In this document: positions 31,519-41,423 of the stretch, in pieces
Position numbering within the stretch: position 1 is the stretch's first letter
Layout: the number at the start of each line of letters is the position of its first letter
Assembly: GCF_022605165.1 (NCBI RefSeq)
Contig: NC_063079.1
Coordinates: forward strand, 258,001 to 322,000
Length of the DNA stretch: 64,000 bases
From: Purpureocillium takamizusanense
Taxonomy: Eukaryota; Ascomycota; Sordariomycetes; Hypocreales; Ophiocordycipitaceae
Direction: 5' to 3'
Made by a program: the position numbers and the translations under genes
The notes under the pieces: generated by a model
Databases searched by the model: none
Told to the model about the DNA's origin: nothing
The model's input: the letters and a program-made list of their open reading frames with translations, nothing else

Positions 31519-31831
31519 GGTGTTAACGGGCGGAGGTGATGAAGTCGGCCCGTCATGCAAGAGCAACATGATGTTTTTTTTCGCGCAGGGCAGGCAACTT
31601 TTAGCGATGTTGTCGCGCTGTGGCGTCGACACTGTGGTTTGCCTAGCAAGCCGGCGCGGCTCTCACAGTGCGCCCTTGTTCGCACGGCCCCCTTCTTTCA
31701 CACCTAACAACTCATCATTCACGTATCGCTAGCGTTTTGTCGCTCCCTCGCCAACTCCTTCATTCACTTGCTGCCGTCTGCCGTGCTGTGCCACTACTGT
31801 CAGGGACCATGAGCTCGCACGCGCACCCGCC

Positions 31832-33133
31832 ATGGCTCTGGACGTCGATCCCCAAGCCGTGACGCTCGCCAAGGGCGTCGAGCCCTTCACGCTGACCCCC
31901 GTCGTCGCCGACTTGCTACGCACACGCTACCCCATTCCGGGGTCGATATTCCTAGTCGAGGGCCTCGATACGCATCGCGTCGGGCGCTCGGGCTCATGGG
32001 AAGTGGTGCGTCTGCTGCTCGGCGACGGCGAGTTATGCGTGCAGGCCCTACTGGACGACAAGATGCACCGCTTCGTCCGGACCGGGGCCGTTGACGTGGG
32101 CAGCTACGTCCGCGTGCAGAGCTTCGAGCTGCGGTGGGTGAAGCTGAAAGAAAAGGGCGGGGATGACGGCAACGACAAGGGAAAGGGTAAGGGAAAAGAA
32201 AAGGAAGCAAAGACCAGCGACAAAATGGTGTACCTTCTCGTCAGGGACCTGGTGACCATTGGTTGGAATAACTCCGTCAGAGCCCTACACCTAGCCGAGA
32301 CGGCAGATGCACCGGACTCTATCGAAGGCGGCTCGGAGACGGACGACAGGGTCGCCGGCTCTGCGGTTGAAGAGACAGTCATCACTAAGGAGCCTAAGCT
32401 GCCGTACCAAATCCTTGAGGCGCCGGTCCTCAACCGGCCTGCTACGCCTACCACCCTCAAGATGCCCAAGGGAAATACCGAGGATCGTGCGCAAACTCCT
32501 TCTTCGGGTATGCGCAGACGGGACGCATTCTACGACGCTTCGGATGCTGACCTCGAAGATGCTTTTGACGGCAACGAAGCGCACACATTTCCCCAGCCGA
32601 AGCCCACCCCTTCACGGTCCCGGCCCTCGACGCCCAGTCACCACGCATCCACGACTATCTCAACCGCTCAGCCTATACCCTTGCCTCGAGACTGGCACAA
32701 CCCTCAAGTACCGCTCAAACTCACTACTCTGCGCTCCATCCCACACCTCCCCTATCCGCAAAATTGGTCCGTCAATGTACTGGCCATCGTCGCAGAGCTC
32801 TCGCCCATTGAGCCGTCCAATCTGCCACCATACCGCCAGCGCGCGGCACGGCTCGCCGATCCATCCACAGCCAAGCAGGTCCACCTGACCGTCTTCCTGG
32901 ATCCCGAGGCATTCACGCCCCAGGTTGGCAGCGCGGTGCTGCTCACGGGGGTCAAGAACCACCGATTTGATGGCGGCAGTCTGAAAAAGTACGCCAGCGA
33001 TGCCAACGACGGCAAGCGTTGGTGGTTCGAAGAGCCATGGGAGCTGGGCTGGTGCGACGTCAGGGGCATCAAAGAATGGTGGGCACAGATGGAGGCTGCT
33101 ATGGTTGAGGACTTTGATGATTTTGAGGGGTGA
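31832..33133 (+). CDS. OB-fold protein resembling RPA70-type DNA-binding domains
   Basis: 433 aa, intronless. The N-terminal part (residues about 22-140) reads as one OB-like beta barrel: SIFLVEGLDTHRVG, WEVVRLLLGDGELCVQALL, GSYVRVQSFELRWV and VYLLVRDLVTIGW. A lysine/glycine linker interrupts it. A low-complexity Ser/Pro linker (about 190-290) follows. A second region (about 305-420) reads WSVNVLAIVAELSPIEP, QVHLTVFLDPEAF, GSAVLLTGVKNHRFDGGSLK and RWWFEEP, which closely follows the strand order of RPA70/POT1 DNA-binding OB folds. The C-terminus is acidic. I infer a nuclear single-strand DNA-binding role in repair, replication or telomeres. I cannot name the orthologue. Confidence 0.75.
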   Translation: MALDVDPQAVTLAKGVEPFTLTPVVADLLRTRYPIPGSIFLVEGLDTHRVGRSGSWEVVRLLLGDGELCVQALLDDKMHRFVRTGAVDVGSYVRVQSFELRWVKLKEKGGDDGNDKGKGKGKEKEAKTSDKMVYLLVRDLVTIGWNNSVRALHLAETADAPDSIEGGSETDDRVAGSAVEETVITKEPKLPYQILEAPVLNRPATPTTLKMPKGNTEDRAQTPSSGMRRRDAFYDASDADLEDAFDGNEAHTFPQPKPTPSRSRPSTPSHHASTTISTAQPIPLPRDWHNPQVPLKLTTLRSIPHLPYPQNWSVNVLAIVAELSPIEPSNLPPYRQRAARLADPSTAKQVHLTVFLDPEAFTPQVGSAVLLTGVKNHRFDGGSLKKYASDANDGKRWWFEEPWELGWCDVRGIKEWWAQMEAAMVEDFDDFEG

Positions 33134-33221
33134 TTCTGGTATGTGCGGCATGCCACTGCTCACTTACTAAGTAAGAATAAACCTTAATCGCCCTCTGTGT
33201 CCAACAATGCTCGTACTTGCT

Positions 33222-34619
33222 TTAAGCGTCCAACGACAGAGAATGACGAAGTGCTACCAGCGGTTTACTTCGAAGGGGGGCCATCTGAGGAACATGAACG
33301 ATCTGGTACCCGCGCTCCCGTTTGTACGACAAGCCGCTTTTCACTCCTTTGAACACGAGTTGCGATTCTACTGGGGAGGTTTCAGACCGATGCCTCTTGT
33401 TTTCTTCAAGACGAATCTTGACGCCTCTGTCAACCCAAGAGAAAGGGGATCCTAGACCAAGTTCACAGCCCAATTTGGCTGACGCAACTAAACTAGTTGT
33501 TGCGTGATAGAGAATTCTGTCCTGAATCTCGATGGGGAGAAAGTTGATCGTGGTCAGTTGTGGCTCCATTCTAGAGGTACTGCCTATCCAGAGAAGCATA
33601 TCGATAGCAACGTCGGTTGCCGGACTGTCATCGAATAGCGTCTCGGATCTCGTCCACACTAGCTCATCGTCGCGGGCTTTGCAAAGAACGACTTGCCGAA
33701 GAGTCAAGATGGCATACATTACCCCCTTGTTTGCAGAATAAACGAGCGGTACTTGGCTTTTCGCGTGGCGTCGTACCATCTCAAGTCCCTCCCGGGTATC
33801 CTGCGCTAGGACAAACCAAGACGATCCGGCTGGGACGAGCGTTGCCTCAGGGGTCTCCCAGCCTGGCAGGTCTACCAATCGAACATACGGTCCTCCTTCG
33901 GCGATGTGTTCAAATCCCACGCGTTCTAGTAGAGTGAATTCCATTCTTGAGATCCAGATGGTGGCATAAGCCAGCTTCATAAACGTTGTTGTGTTCATTT
34001 GTCGTCGAATAACATGGCGCCATGTGTAGGAAAAGTCACGAAGGACTCGTCCAAGAAATGACCTTTCCCTTGGAAAGGAATCCAAGTCAGGCTCCCAGTA
34101 GGGTCCTGGAAGAGTCTGATCATCTGGGGGTGTTTGCCTAGGTGGGCTCAGCAGCTCGAAGTCCTCTAGAGTGAGTGGTCGTTCACGGGCAAGTCCGAGA
34201 GACGCCGACCAGTGTTGATCCTTCTTTATCAGGAAGATTAGATCTTTGTCGAGGTCGAAAGTCCAAACGCTGTCGAATGTACCGCCTCGGCGGTCCCCAA
34301 AAGGGTTCACAAAATCGTACACGTCCTCCCACGCTAACTTGATGCCCTCTTCCAACGCCGCAAAAAGTTTGTCTATGATCCAGTTAGTGGCCGCCAGAAA
34401 AGTTCAAATGACCGCTCCATTTATAGGACATACTGGGGCATTTCTCCTGACCCACGAGGATGCGAAAGAAAAACTCGAGATAAGTTGCATCACCTAGATA
34501 TTTTTGAGAATAGCCCCTACGAAGAGAAGTCCCTGAGACATGCTGTTAGTATGCTGATGTGAGGAGCTGCCCGAAAAGTTACCTTGCACGATATATAACA
34601 GCACTGATAGAAGCGACAT
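33222..34619 (-). CDS. conserved-type fungal protein of unknown function, three exons
   Basis: About 408 aa from exons 34583-34619, 34494-34532 and 33222-34372. Introns are 50 and 121 bp with consensus borders and CTAAC branch sites. The large exon has no ATG before its first in-frame stop upstream, so the two small exons supply the start MSLLSVLLYIVQG. The product has no catalytic motif I recognise. The C-terminal third carries LPIEIQDRILYHATTS and KLGCELGLGSPFSW, reminiscent of an F-box-like or structural segment found in uncharacterised fungal proteins. It is rich in Trp and acidic residues and is probably cytosolic or nuclear. It converges on the OB-fold gene with about 90 bp between stops. 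Function unknown. Confidence 0.72.
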
Positions 34620-35173
34620 GGTGATGTTGGATGGCGGTGGAAGCTGGAGAAGAAAGATGCGTCTGCCAAATGGATGTCCTCACAATCAGGTTGGTCACGT
34701 GGATTTAGCTTGCCCCTGCTCCCTGCAAACACCACTGCAGACCTCCTCACTAACAGACCATGGCAAATGAGACAAAATTTAGGATAGGATGCGTTCAGGC
34801 AGGAAAGGCTGAGCATCTGCACCGTGAGCATTCCGATCGGCTGTCGAGGGCCGCTCTCCACATCAAAGCGTCTTCCGCGAGCAATTCAATCCACCAGTTA
34901 TAAACCCCGCGTTTCAGCGCCAGTGAAGTACGTACAAACTCGCGCGCGGTACCTGCAACATTCAAGGCCTCTCAAACTGGCAACAATCCAAGGAATAAGA
35001 GCATCCCTGATGCCAATGCCCTTGCGCGCGATAAAACTTTGGCCCATACATGCTGTCACGACTGGCCTCATCTTGACGTACATGCCGCGAGTGATGGGGA
35101 TTGACCGAACCGACCATTGGGGCAATGGAGCCTAACATTAGATGAGCCGTATGGTTATCCCGCAACGGACGTC
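34620..35173. other. intergenic region
   Basis: About 550 bp. I see no gene and no structured repeat. It probably contains the promoter of the gene starting at 34619. Confidence 0.4.
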
Positions 35174-35606
35174 TTAGGCGGTTGCCTCGCCCTGGCCGCC
35201 GGTCCCATCTTTATCGATTGCCTTGCTGTTCGTAGAAGCATCTGGTGCGGTATTCTCATCTCCACCAACTGCCTTACCCTGAATCTCACTAGGTATCTGG
35301 TCATAATCTTCCTCCGTATAGCCTTGGTTTGCTAGAATAGTTAGCCTAGCATTCGAAAAGAATACGAAACAGATGACAGATGGAAGAGCCAGAATGGGAG
35401 GTCCTACTGTACGGGGCGAACTTCCTGAGCTCATCCCACCTCTCGTTCCGAAGATGATCCCAAGCCACGCTACGGGTACCTTTGGGCATATAGATGCGTC
35501 TCTCAATATTGTTTTCGTCCCAGTATACTAAACAATTCGGCTGGACGGACCTTGACGGTCTCGGGGGCGTCCAGGACTCTGGTGGGGTGGCTTTGACGGA
35601 ATCCAT
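35174..35606 (-). CDS. small hypothetical protein, two exons
   Basis: Predicted 118 aa from exons 35408-35606 and 35174-35331. The 76 bp intron is GTAGGA...TTCTAG, with a GCTAAC branch site close to the acceptor. The spliced frame is an exact codon multiple, and the junction gives FAPYTNQGYTEEDYDQIP. The N-terminal part has NCLVYWDENNIERRIYMPKG and WDHLRNERWDELRKFAPY, suggesting a compact aromatic-rich fold. The C-terminal 35 residues are low-complexity and acidic. No signal peptide or membrane segment is seen. I do not recognise a family. It may be a lineage-specific gene beside the repeat region and secreted-protein genes. Confidence 0.5.
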
Positions 35607-36652
35607 GCCAAATGAAGGGTGATGTTGAGTTGGTATAGAGCTGATAAACCCAAAATGTGAGTCGGGTGCGTGGCAAAGACTCGGTCCATTTGGACGCGTG
35701 GACTGCCGCTTATTAGTTCCTTTTATACCGGTGACCGAAGGATGTGCCGGGGTTATAAGCCGGGTAATGCACGAAGCGAGTGGCGTTTGCTGATAGGTTG
35801 TGGTGTCTGTTCACTCACTCATGTGTCCGCGAGTTCAGGTCGAAACATCCGGTGACAGCCACTAACCGCCATGGCATTGTGTTCATACGGATGCCACGGA
35901 CTTTTCTCGAGGTGCCTGTCTCCGCGGCTGGTCTTTCAGCTCGAGTGCAATCGCAACAAAACATCTGGAATGAAATACCCACTAGCCATAACACTACAAG
36001 ATGTTCATATGACCTCAACCACCAGCTAGGCAACCAACCTATTAGCTACTGCAAGGTGGTAAGGTGATCAGACATGCTATTCCAACCTAGCCAGTAAAAG
36101 CGTAGCAACCGCGTATGCATGCAATACACAGTCACCAGTAAGAGGCATCGAACCCCGCATGCTGGCTGTTGGCCGCCCCCTTCTCATGCACAGTCACCGC
36201 ATAGGGTAACAAGAAGAGCAATGTACAGTCAAGGTGGGACTGAGGAGACCAATATTGGTCAGTTGGGGGCAGCCCAATCCCGTATGCTGGCTGCTGGTCG
36301 CCCTCTTTTCACCAATGCGTAGTCACTGCTGAATGCAATGACAAAGATCAGCAAGACACGGTCAAGATGCGGCAGAGAGATCAAGCTGTGTGGAGGCTAG
36401 GAGAATCACAAAATGGAACCATGCAGCTACGAGGTGACAAGGTGCTCAGACACGATAGCTCGTGGGTCCTCTATGCATGGCTACTGCCTGCTTGTCATCA
36501 TGCATGGTCACCGTTGGATGTAACGCCAAAGAGCTACCAAGATGTGGCTGATGAAACGAGGCGTATAGGCGCCCTAGGAGGTCGTCTTACGGCGTTGCAA
36601 TCCAACTGTCTACTAGTGAAGCTTCAGCATGCACAGGTCTGATTCAGAGGTG
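35607..36652. other. intergenic region with degenerate repeats
   Basis: About 1 kb without a supported gene. From about 36030 to 36600 it contains diverged repeat copies, described separately. It leads into the TATA box of the secreted-protein gene. Confidence 0.5.
36040..36600. repeat. degenerate tandem repeat copies
   Basis: Related blocks recur: a GCATGCTGGCTGTTGGCCGCCC-like segment near 36157, a TATGCTGGCTGCTGGTCGCCC-like segment near 36275 and a TATGCATGGCTACTGCCTGC-like segment near 36473. Each is followed by a GTCACC/GTCACT block, an AACnnAAGAGC-like block and a TCAAGnTGnGGC block. Sequences around 36051 and 36430 (AAGGTGnTCAGACA) also pair. The copies are diverged by many substitutions and indels. 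Spacing is roughly 120-200 bp. Confidence 0.6.
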
Positions 36653-36660
36653 TATATATA
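36653..36660 (+). promoter_or_regulatory. TATA box of secreted protein gene
   Basis: TATATATA lies 102 bp upstream of the ATG at 36762. This is good spacing for a fungal core promoter and supports the gene model that follows. Confidence 0.55.
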
Positions 36661-36761
36661 GAGGCCATCAGCAACTCCTCTCCTGATCGCATGACGCAAC
36701 TGTCTTCGTAGCAGTGCCTAAGTTCCTAGTGGCACCGTACTTTCCCTCAAGTTTCTCAGAC

Positions 36762-37419
36762 ATGTATTCACGAAGTATCATCATAGCACTCTTTGCTGCC
36801 GTCCATGTTCTTGCTGTCGACATCACGCTCGTCGGCAATAAAAACCCTGCGCAACGTTGTGGTAAGCTTACAAATCCCTACGAATCCTGCTGGGACATCG
36901 TCATTGCGACATGCTGCTTGGGTGACGACGTAACTGCCTATTCCGTCGCCGGTGATGGCTTATATACTGGTGGTGTGCCTGACCAGGTGGGTAGATGGTA
37001 CCAGACCTCGCTGTGCAAGATGACTCTTGCCCTGCATCCCCTTCAGCATAAAAAGTGTACACTAACACCCAGCAAAGTTAGTCGCGTATGGTTTCGGCGG
37101 TTGTGACAGGAGCTGTAATTCTGGTGGAGGATCTAACTACGAATGCGTAGACTGCACTGGTGAGAATGAGATCATTGGCGGCGCTGCTTGGTATCGCTTT
37201 GGGGGGGTTGCGGCCGAAGAGCAGAAGGCCATCAGATCTGTGAAGCCAGATGTGATTGGTCTCTACGACTTTTCGATTGGGAGGCATCGTGAATTCAGAG
37301 TCGATGACAGTGTCCCTATTGATATAGTGGCGGAGATCAAGCAGGGTTTCCGAAACGGCACGCATGCCGAGGATTTGAGCCCAGCGGCCAAGCATTTCGA
37401 GATCCAGTCGAAAGCTTAG
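36762..37419 (+). CDS. secreted cysteine-containing protein, two exons
   Basis: 188 aa from exons 36762-36986 and 37078-37419; the 91 bp intron is GTGGGT...AAAG with an ACTAACA branch site. It has a clear signal peptide (MYSRSIIIALFAAVHVLAVD). Cysteines fall in two clusters: one in residues 33-53 (RCGK, ESCWD, ATCCLGDD) and one after the splice (GGCDRSCNSGG, YECVDCTGE). The C-terminal half (IIGGAAWYRFGGVAAEEQKA onward) is cysteine-free and charged. No enzyme motif is apparent. The protein is likely extracellular; an effector-like role is inference from secretion, cysteines and the repeat-flanked position. The open frame on the opposite strand over exon 2 is a shadow. Confidence 0.75.
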
Positions 37420-38061
37420 ATACACATTCCTGGGCATTTCCCCAGAACTACATGGCACATTGCCTTCTTCAAATCTGAACATGGTGCACTCCTTGTCGAT
37501 ATCCGTGCAAGTCGTATGGACCAAGTGGGATTTGTTGGCCTTTGCCCTTATTCGATAACGGAGCCTGGGGGGGGGTGTTTATAGGCGCCGGAGGGTTTAC
37601 GGATATGATCACGTTGCCACTAAGGAGCATGACTTCAAGGTGAGGCATACGCCATCTCACCTACATATTCATGAAGCAGGCCGACTGATCTGCTTGCACA
37701 CAGTGTACTCAGGAGCCCGGGAAACTACAGCACCCTTGCAGTGTCTATATACATGAACCGATTCCATTAGTGAAGCATATTGTTCACTGCTCCTAGCAAG
37801 GGGGAAGTCACCCTTTCCAGCGCACCATAGGCGACTATCTGGACTCATGCAATACCATTGTTTCATCATTATTTTAGAATAGCACACAGGACAGACACTC
37901 TTATTTGAGATGATATCAAAAGCCTGCCTAGAATTCATCCTATTGAAGATGCCCCTGGCCGGGTCTGTGATCTGAAGAGTGTAAGACGTGTCGCTCGACT
38001 ACTCTTGTTTACCAGTCAACAGAGCTCGAAGTGACTCTTCCAACCGTTCGGCTTCCGGCTT
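37420..38061. other. intergenic between two secreted-protein genes
   Basis: About 640 bp between convergent genes. It contains a G tract near 37567. No gene or RNA is visible. Confidence 0.45.
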
Positions 38062-38758
38062 TCAAGACCTAGAATCAGAGGGGACAGTGCAGTCCCCGCC
38101 ACCTATGTAGGTGCTCCAGCCATCAATCTCGGTGTTCCGTCCAGAGAGGCTCATGCCAGAACGGCTGCACACATCGACCAAGCGCCGCACACCGTCCGCG
38201 AGCTGCCAGCTCTCCACGGTTATTGACTCGCCAGCCTGCACGCACTGTCAATGGACCCGTCCGTTGCTGCGTAGATCATGGACCTTCGAACACTTGCCTT
38301 GTTGCACCAGATGACGCATGTGTCTTCATCAGAGGCTATCTGAGCGCATTTTCCCACGTCGAGGGTATATCGGCGACGAGACGGGCTGCGGCGAATAAAG
38401 AAGATGCGATTCCGGAGGCGATTCACGTCGGCCGAGGGCCCCCCATCGCATCTCGCTATCGAGTATCTCCGCTCGAGGCGTCTCTTGTCCAAATCGTACG
38501 CCATCCTCCAGCCGGGCCTTTTGCTGATCATCTTGTTGAAGACGTTCTCGATGAGGCCGCCAGATCCTGGCTGTACCTTAGCGTTGGCCGCGGGTTCGGT
38601 CCATTGAAGTATTTCGACGTCTTCGTGCGGTACGGCCCATTTCACCTTCGGGCTCCGGGCGCGATCGGCTCCGTTAGCTGAAGTGAGCCTGGAGGCAGCC
38701 GGGGCACAGCCGCGAGAACCAGCGAGGCCGCCAGTATGAATGGATGAGCGAGATGCAT
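38062..38758 (-). CDS. probable secreted protein, three exons (5' model tentative)
   Basis: Best model: exons 38646-38758, 38298-38523 and 38062-38235, giving 170 aa with consistent phases. The first exon encodes a plausible signal peptide (MHLAHPFILAASLVLAAVP). The second intron (38236-38297) uses a GC donor (GCAAGT) and joins CVIWCNK to AGESITVESWQLADGVRRL. The C-terminal part continues LVDVCSRSGMSLSGR and ends with IGGGDCTVPSDSRS. About six cysteines are present. The first intron (38524-38645) has no strong branch site, and an alternative acceptor lies at 38517-38518. If that splice is wrong, the gene carries a frameshift between the signal-peptide frame and the main frame. No family recognised; an extracellular, effector-like role is a guess. 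Confidence 0.55.
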
Positions 38759-40478
38759 GGTATGGGAATTTCGATGCAGCGGGTGAAACAGAATATGAGT
38801 ACGAGGTGGCGTAAGAAGCAAGTTGCTTAGAGTTGTGAAGCTGTGTCTGGGTAGCGGCGCACCTCGATGTTGCGCTCCTTCTTATAGCCTCTCATACAAA
38901 GGCATTAGTCGTCCTTTGGCAGGATCGAGGTAGTTCACTCTCGCCGTAACTCGGTCCCACACTGAGTAGAGGTAGGCGGAGACCAGCTCGGAGGTCATCG
39001 CGGGTGTCGCCTTATCGAGCTATAGAAGACAGCAGGTGGTAATAACAGAGGGGTTCAAGTCGGACCGGAACGCGGTAGATTCACTCTGGAAGCGATACAC
39101 GCGAATGGGGTTGTTTCCCGTTAGTGTCAGGAGATAACTCTCCGAGGACTGGAGGAGCCCCGACGTCACTGTCACGAGGCTGGAGCAGGATCGTGTTCAG
39201 GGGCCTTATGCAGATATATCGATCTTAACACTAAAAGCGTATAGACAACAGTGCAGCCAAGGCGTTAGGGTGGTGCCGAGCCTCAGGCCACGTTGCAGAC
39301 TATGATCCACCACCACCCCAGAAAGCGACGCCATGTGCAAGAGATCGTGGCATCATGCAGGCCCACCCAATCGCGACGATGAATGGGACAATGATGCCGG
39401 TTCAAGTGGGACGTAAAGATGACGCCGGTGCTATGGTGAAGCCGTGCAGGATCGAGCCTGTTGCTTAATCAATGCTGGCATCATTTAAGGTTGTCGTGGA
39501 GGGAGTCGACGCCGAAGACGAATGTCACACGCAAAGGTTGAGCTCTTCATGCATCTCCACGCTTGGCTTCCTTGCAAGTGAGAAGCGGACCCTCAAGACA
39601 CGATATGTACGTCTTGACAACTGCCTAGATTGACAAGGATGAGCCACGTGGGCAGGTGAATGTGAATTGTCATGGAATCTTTGCGCTGGTCTGCATGTGG
39701 TCCATCTGGGTCGTTGCATGGCGCCCTACAACGACGCTCTCCCAATCGTCGTCCCAAGCCGGTACCGGAGCGGTCCACGTGGAAAGCAGGCAAAAGTGAA
39801 GACAACAGCTCTCGTGTAGTCAGTGGACGGCGAAAAGCCCCAATCCAGCTTACAGACGGTAGGATATGGCCGATTCACCTCGACTTGTACGACGTAGCTG
39901 CCAACGTTGTTTACCAGGACCAGCCACGTACACATGTCGTTCTGGGGCACAACTAAGACAAACATCCGCACAACAATGTCCCATATTTGGCCTGGCCAAC
40001 TGAATGGGAAAGCAAACACCCCGCGCTGGTCAAGCAGCAACTCGATTCCGGGCCCTTGCCAAACAAGGATCAACATTGACGGGGACTACGGCATAAGAGA
40101 TGGATATCGACACAACAAGTACGCCCAGTTATATGCAATCCCACTTGACAGATTATATAAATTGTGCTCTCTCATCACAGCAGATGCAGCGTTGCTTACT
40201 CGATGGCTTACTCATGTCTCGTTACATGGGTCTCATTATACGATCTGGGAGCCACGTAGTCAAGCTTGGTGAATTTAGTGCAACCTAGCAGATCTTGCCA
40301 TGGCCTTGGGTGCATTTGCAACTTTATTTAAGAGCCTGGCAACGCTAACTTCTTCTCCACCGGTACGTCTATCCTCCACAAACTACGCGCGCGGTGACTC
40401 CATTACTCGAGGAGGGCATGTGAATTAAGTGACGATCATGCTTGTTATTGTTGCTTGGTTGTTGTTACTTCGATCCCA
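38759..40478. other. 1.7 kb without a supported gene
   Basis: Open frames at 39525-40290 exist on both strands but lack motifs and plausible starts. One minus-strand frame (39726-40076) is hydrophobic in places and could be a decayed gene. I cannot support it. Confidence 0.4.
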
Positions 40479-41423
40479 TCACTGTTGTAAGGTGATGGCC
40501 ACTGACGCCCCCCGTCTTGATGCCTCTGGCAGGCACCGCCCCCGGGACGGACGCCGGTCCCGGCACTGACAAGATCTCCTTCGCTGAGAAGACCCCCGGC
40601 GCGGACACGATTCCCGGCGCTGACGCGACCCCTGCCGCGGACACCGCCCTCGGCAGTGACACGATCCCTCTCGCGGACGCAATTCTCGGCAGTGACACGA
40701 TTCTCGTCGTGCGCACGGCTCTCGGCACTGACATAAACCCCCGGGAGGACCCCTATCTCCTTGTGGACCCCTAACCCCCTGGGGCCCCTGCACACCTCGA
40801 TCGCCGGCCGGACCCCGCTCTCCTGCCGGCCCTTGGATGCCGTGGAAGCCCTGTGGGCCCTGAGGACCGGCCGGACCTGCCGGTCCGGGTCCGCCATTTA
40901 TGCCATTATGGCCATCTTGACCAGGCGGACCACGTGGTCCAGCTGGTCCAGCCGCTCCGGGTGCTCCGGGTGCTCCAGGTGCTCCAGGTGCTCCAGGTGT
41001 TCCGTGTGCTCCGTGTGCTCCATGTGCTCCAGCAGGACCAGGGTCTCCCCGGGGACCCTGAGGACCAGGCACTCCCTGAATACCAGGCACTCCCTGAAGA
41101 CCAGAATGCCCACGCTTGCCTTGGGGGCCTTGTTTTCCTCGGCAGCAGAGCAAAACCCCGATGGTTATAAGGAACAATACAACAATGACGCTCACAAGAA
41201 TGGCGATTTGCGTGCTGCTCAAAGACGGTTGGTCGTCTCCTGAAGAAGTGTTTTGCTGCTGTACTGGGGTTGGTAGAGTGGTCGCGGCAACGCCATTTAC
41301 AGTACTTGTCGCCTTGCCTAGGAATACGGTTGTTGTGCGGACGACATGATCTCTGGTTATGGTGAGTGTAATGCAGAGGGTTTGGGCAATGACGTCGCGC
41401 TGATGCTGCCTAGCAATAGGCAT
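40479..41423 (-). CDS. transmembrane collagen-like (Gly-X-Y) protein
   Basis: About 314 aa, intronless, start ATG at 41423 (the frame is open further upstream to 41552). Order: a Thr/Val-rich N-terminal region (1-68), one strong TM helix (about 72-93, IAILVSVIVVLFLITIGVLL) and CCRGK. Then come 44 uninterrupted Gly-X-Y triplets (residues 96-227, nucleotides about 40743-41138). They are rich in GPQ, GPA, GPR and GAP, with four consecutive GAP units and three GAH units. After GPPG the sequence changes abruptly to an Arg/Cys-rich 6-residue repeat (SCHCRE/RCPRQG-like). There is no cleavable signal peptide, so a type II signal-anchor topology like membrane collagens is likely. A triple-helical stalk on the cell surface is inferred. 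Confidence 0.8.
   Translation of the reverse strand: MPIARQHQRDVIAQTLCITLTITRDHVVRTTTVFLGKATSTVNGVAATTLPTPVQQQNTSSGDDQPSLSSTQIAILVSVIVVLFLITIGVLLCCRGKQGPQGKRGHSGLQGVPGIQGVPGPQGPRGDPGPAGAHGAHGAHGTPGAPGAPGAPGAPGAAGPAGPRGPPGQDGHNGINGGPGPAGPAGPQGPQGFHGIQGPAGERGPAGDRGVQGPQGVRGPQGDRGPPGGLCQCREPCARRESCHCRELRPREGSCHCRGRCPRQGSRQRRESCPRRGSSQRRRSCQCRDRRPSRGRCLPEASRRGASVAITLQQ
40525..40740. repeat. 18-bp tandem repeat array in the collagen-like gene
   Basis: On the plus strand about ten or more units of a CGGCANTGACACGATTCC-like 18-mer follow each other, with clear unit starts at 40597, 40615, 40633, 40651, 40669, 40687, 40705 and 40723. The array encodes the Arg/Cys-rich C-terminus. All three minus frames are nearly open here, which complicates frame assignment. 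Confidence 0.8.

Noticed and set aside
37078..37524. 148-codon minus-strand frame over the second exon of the secreted gene
   Set aside because: The plus-strand splice gives a signal peptide, a continuous frame and paired cysteine motifs; the antisense frame has none of these.
40445..40897. Alternative-frame ORFs through the collagen-like gene tail as separate genes
   Set aside because: They exist only because the 18-bp repeat lacks stops in all frames; no independent start or domain. Kept as a possible frameshift product in the findings.
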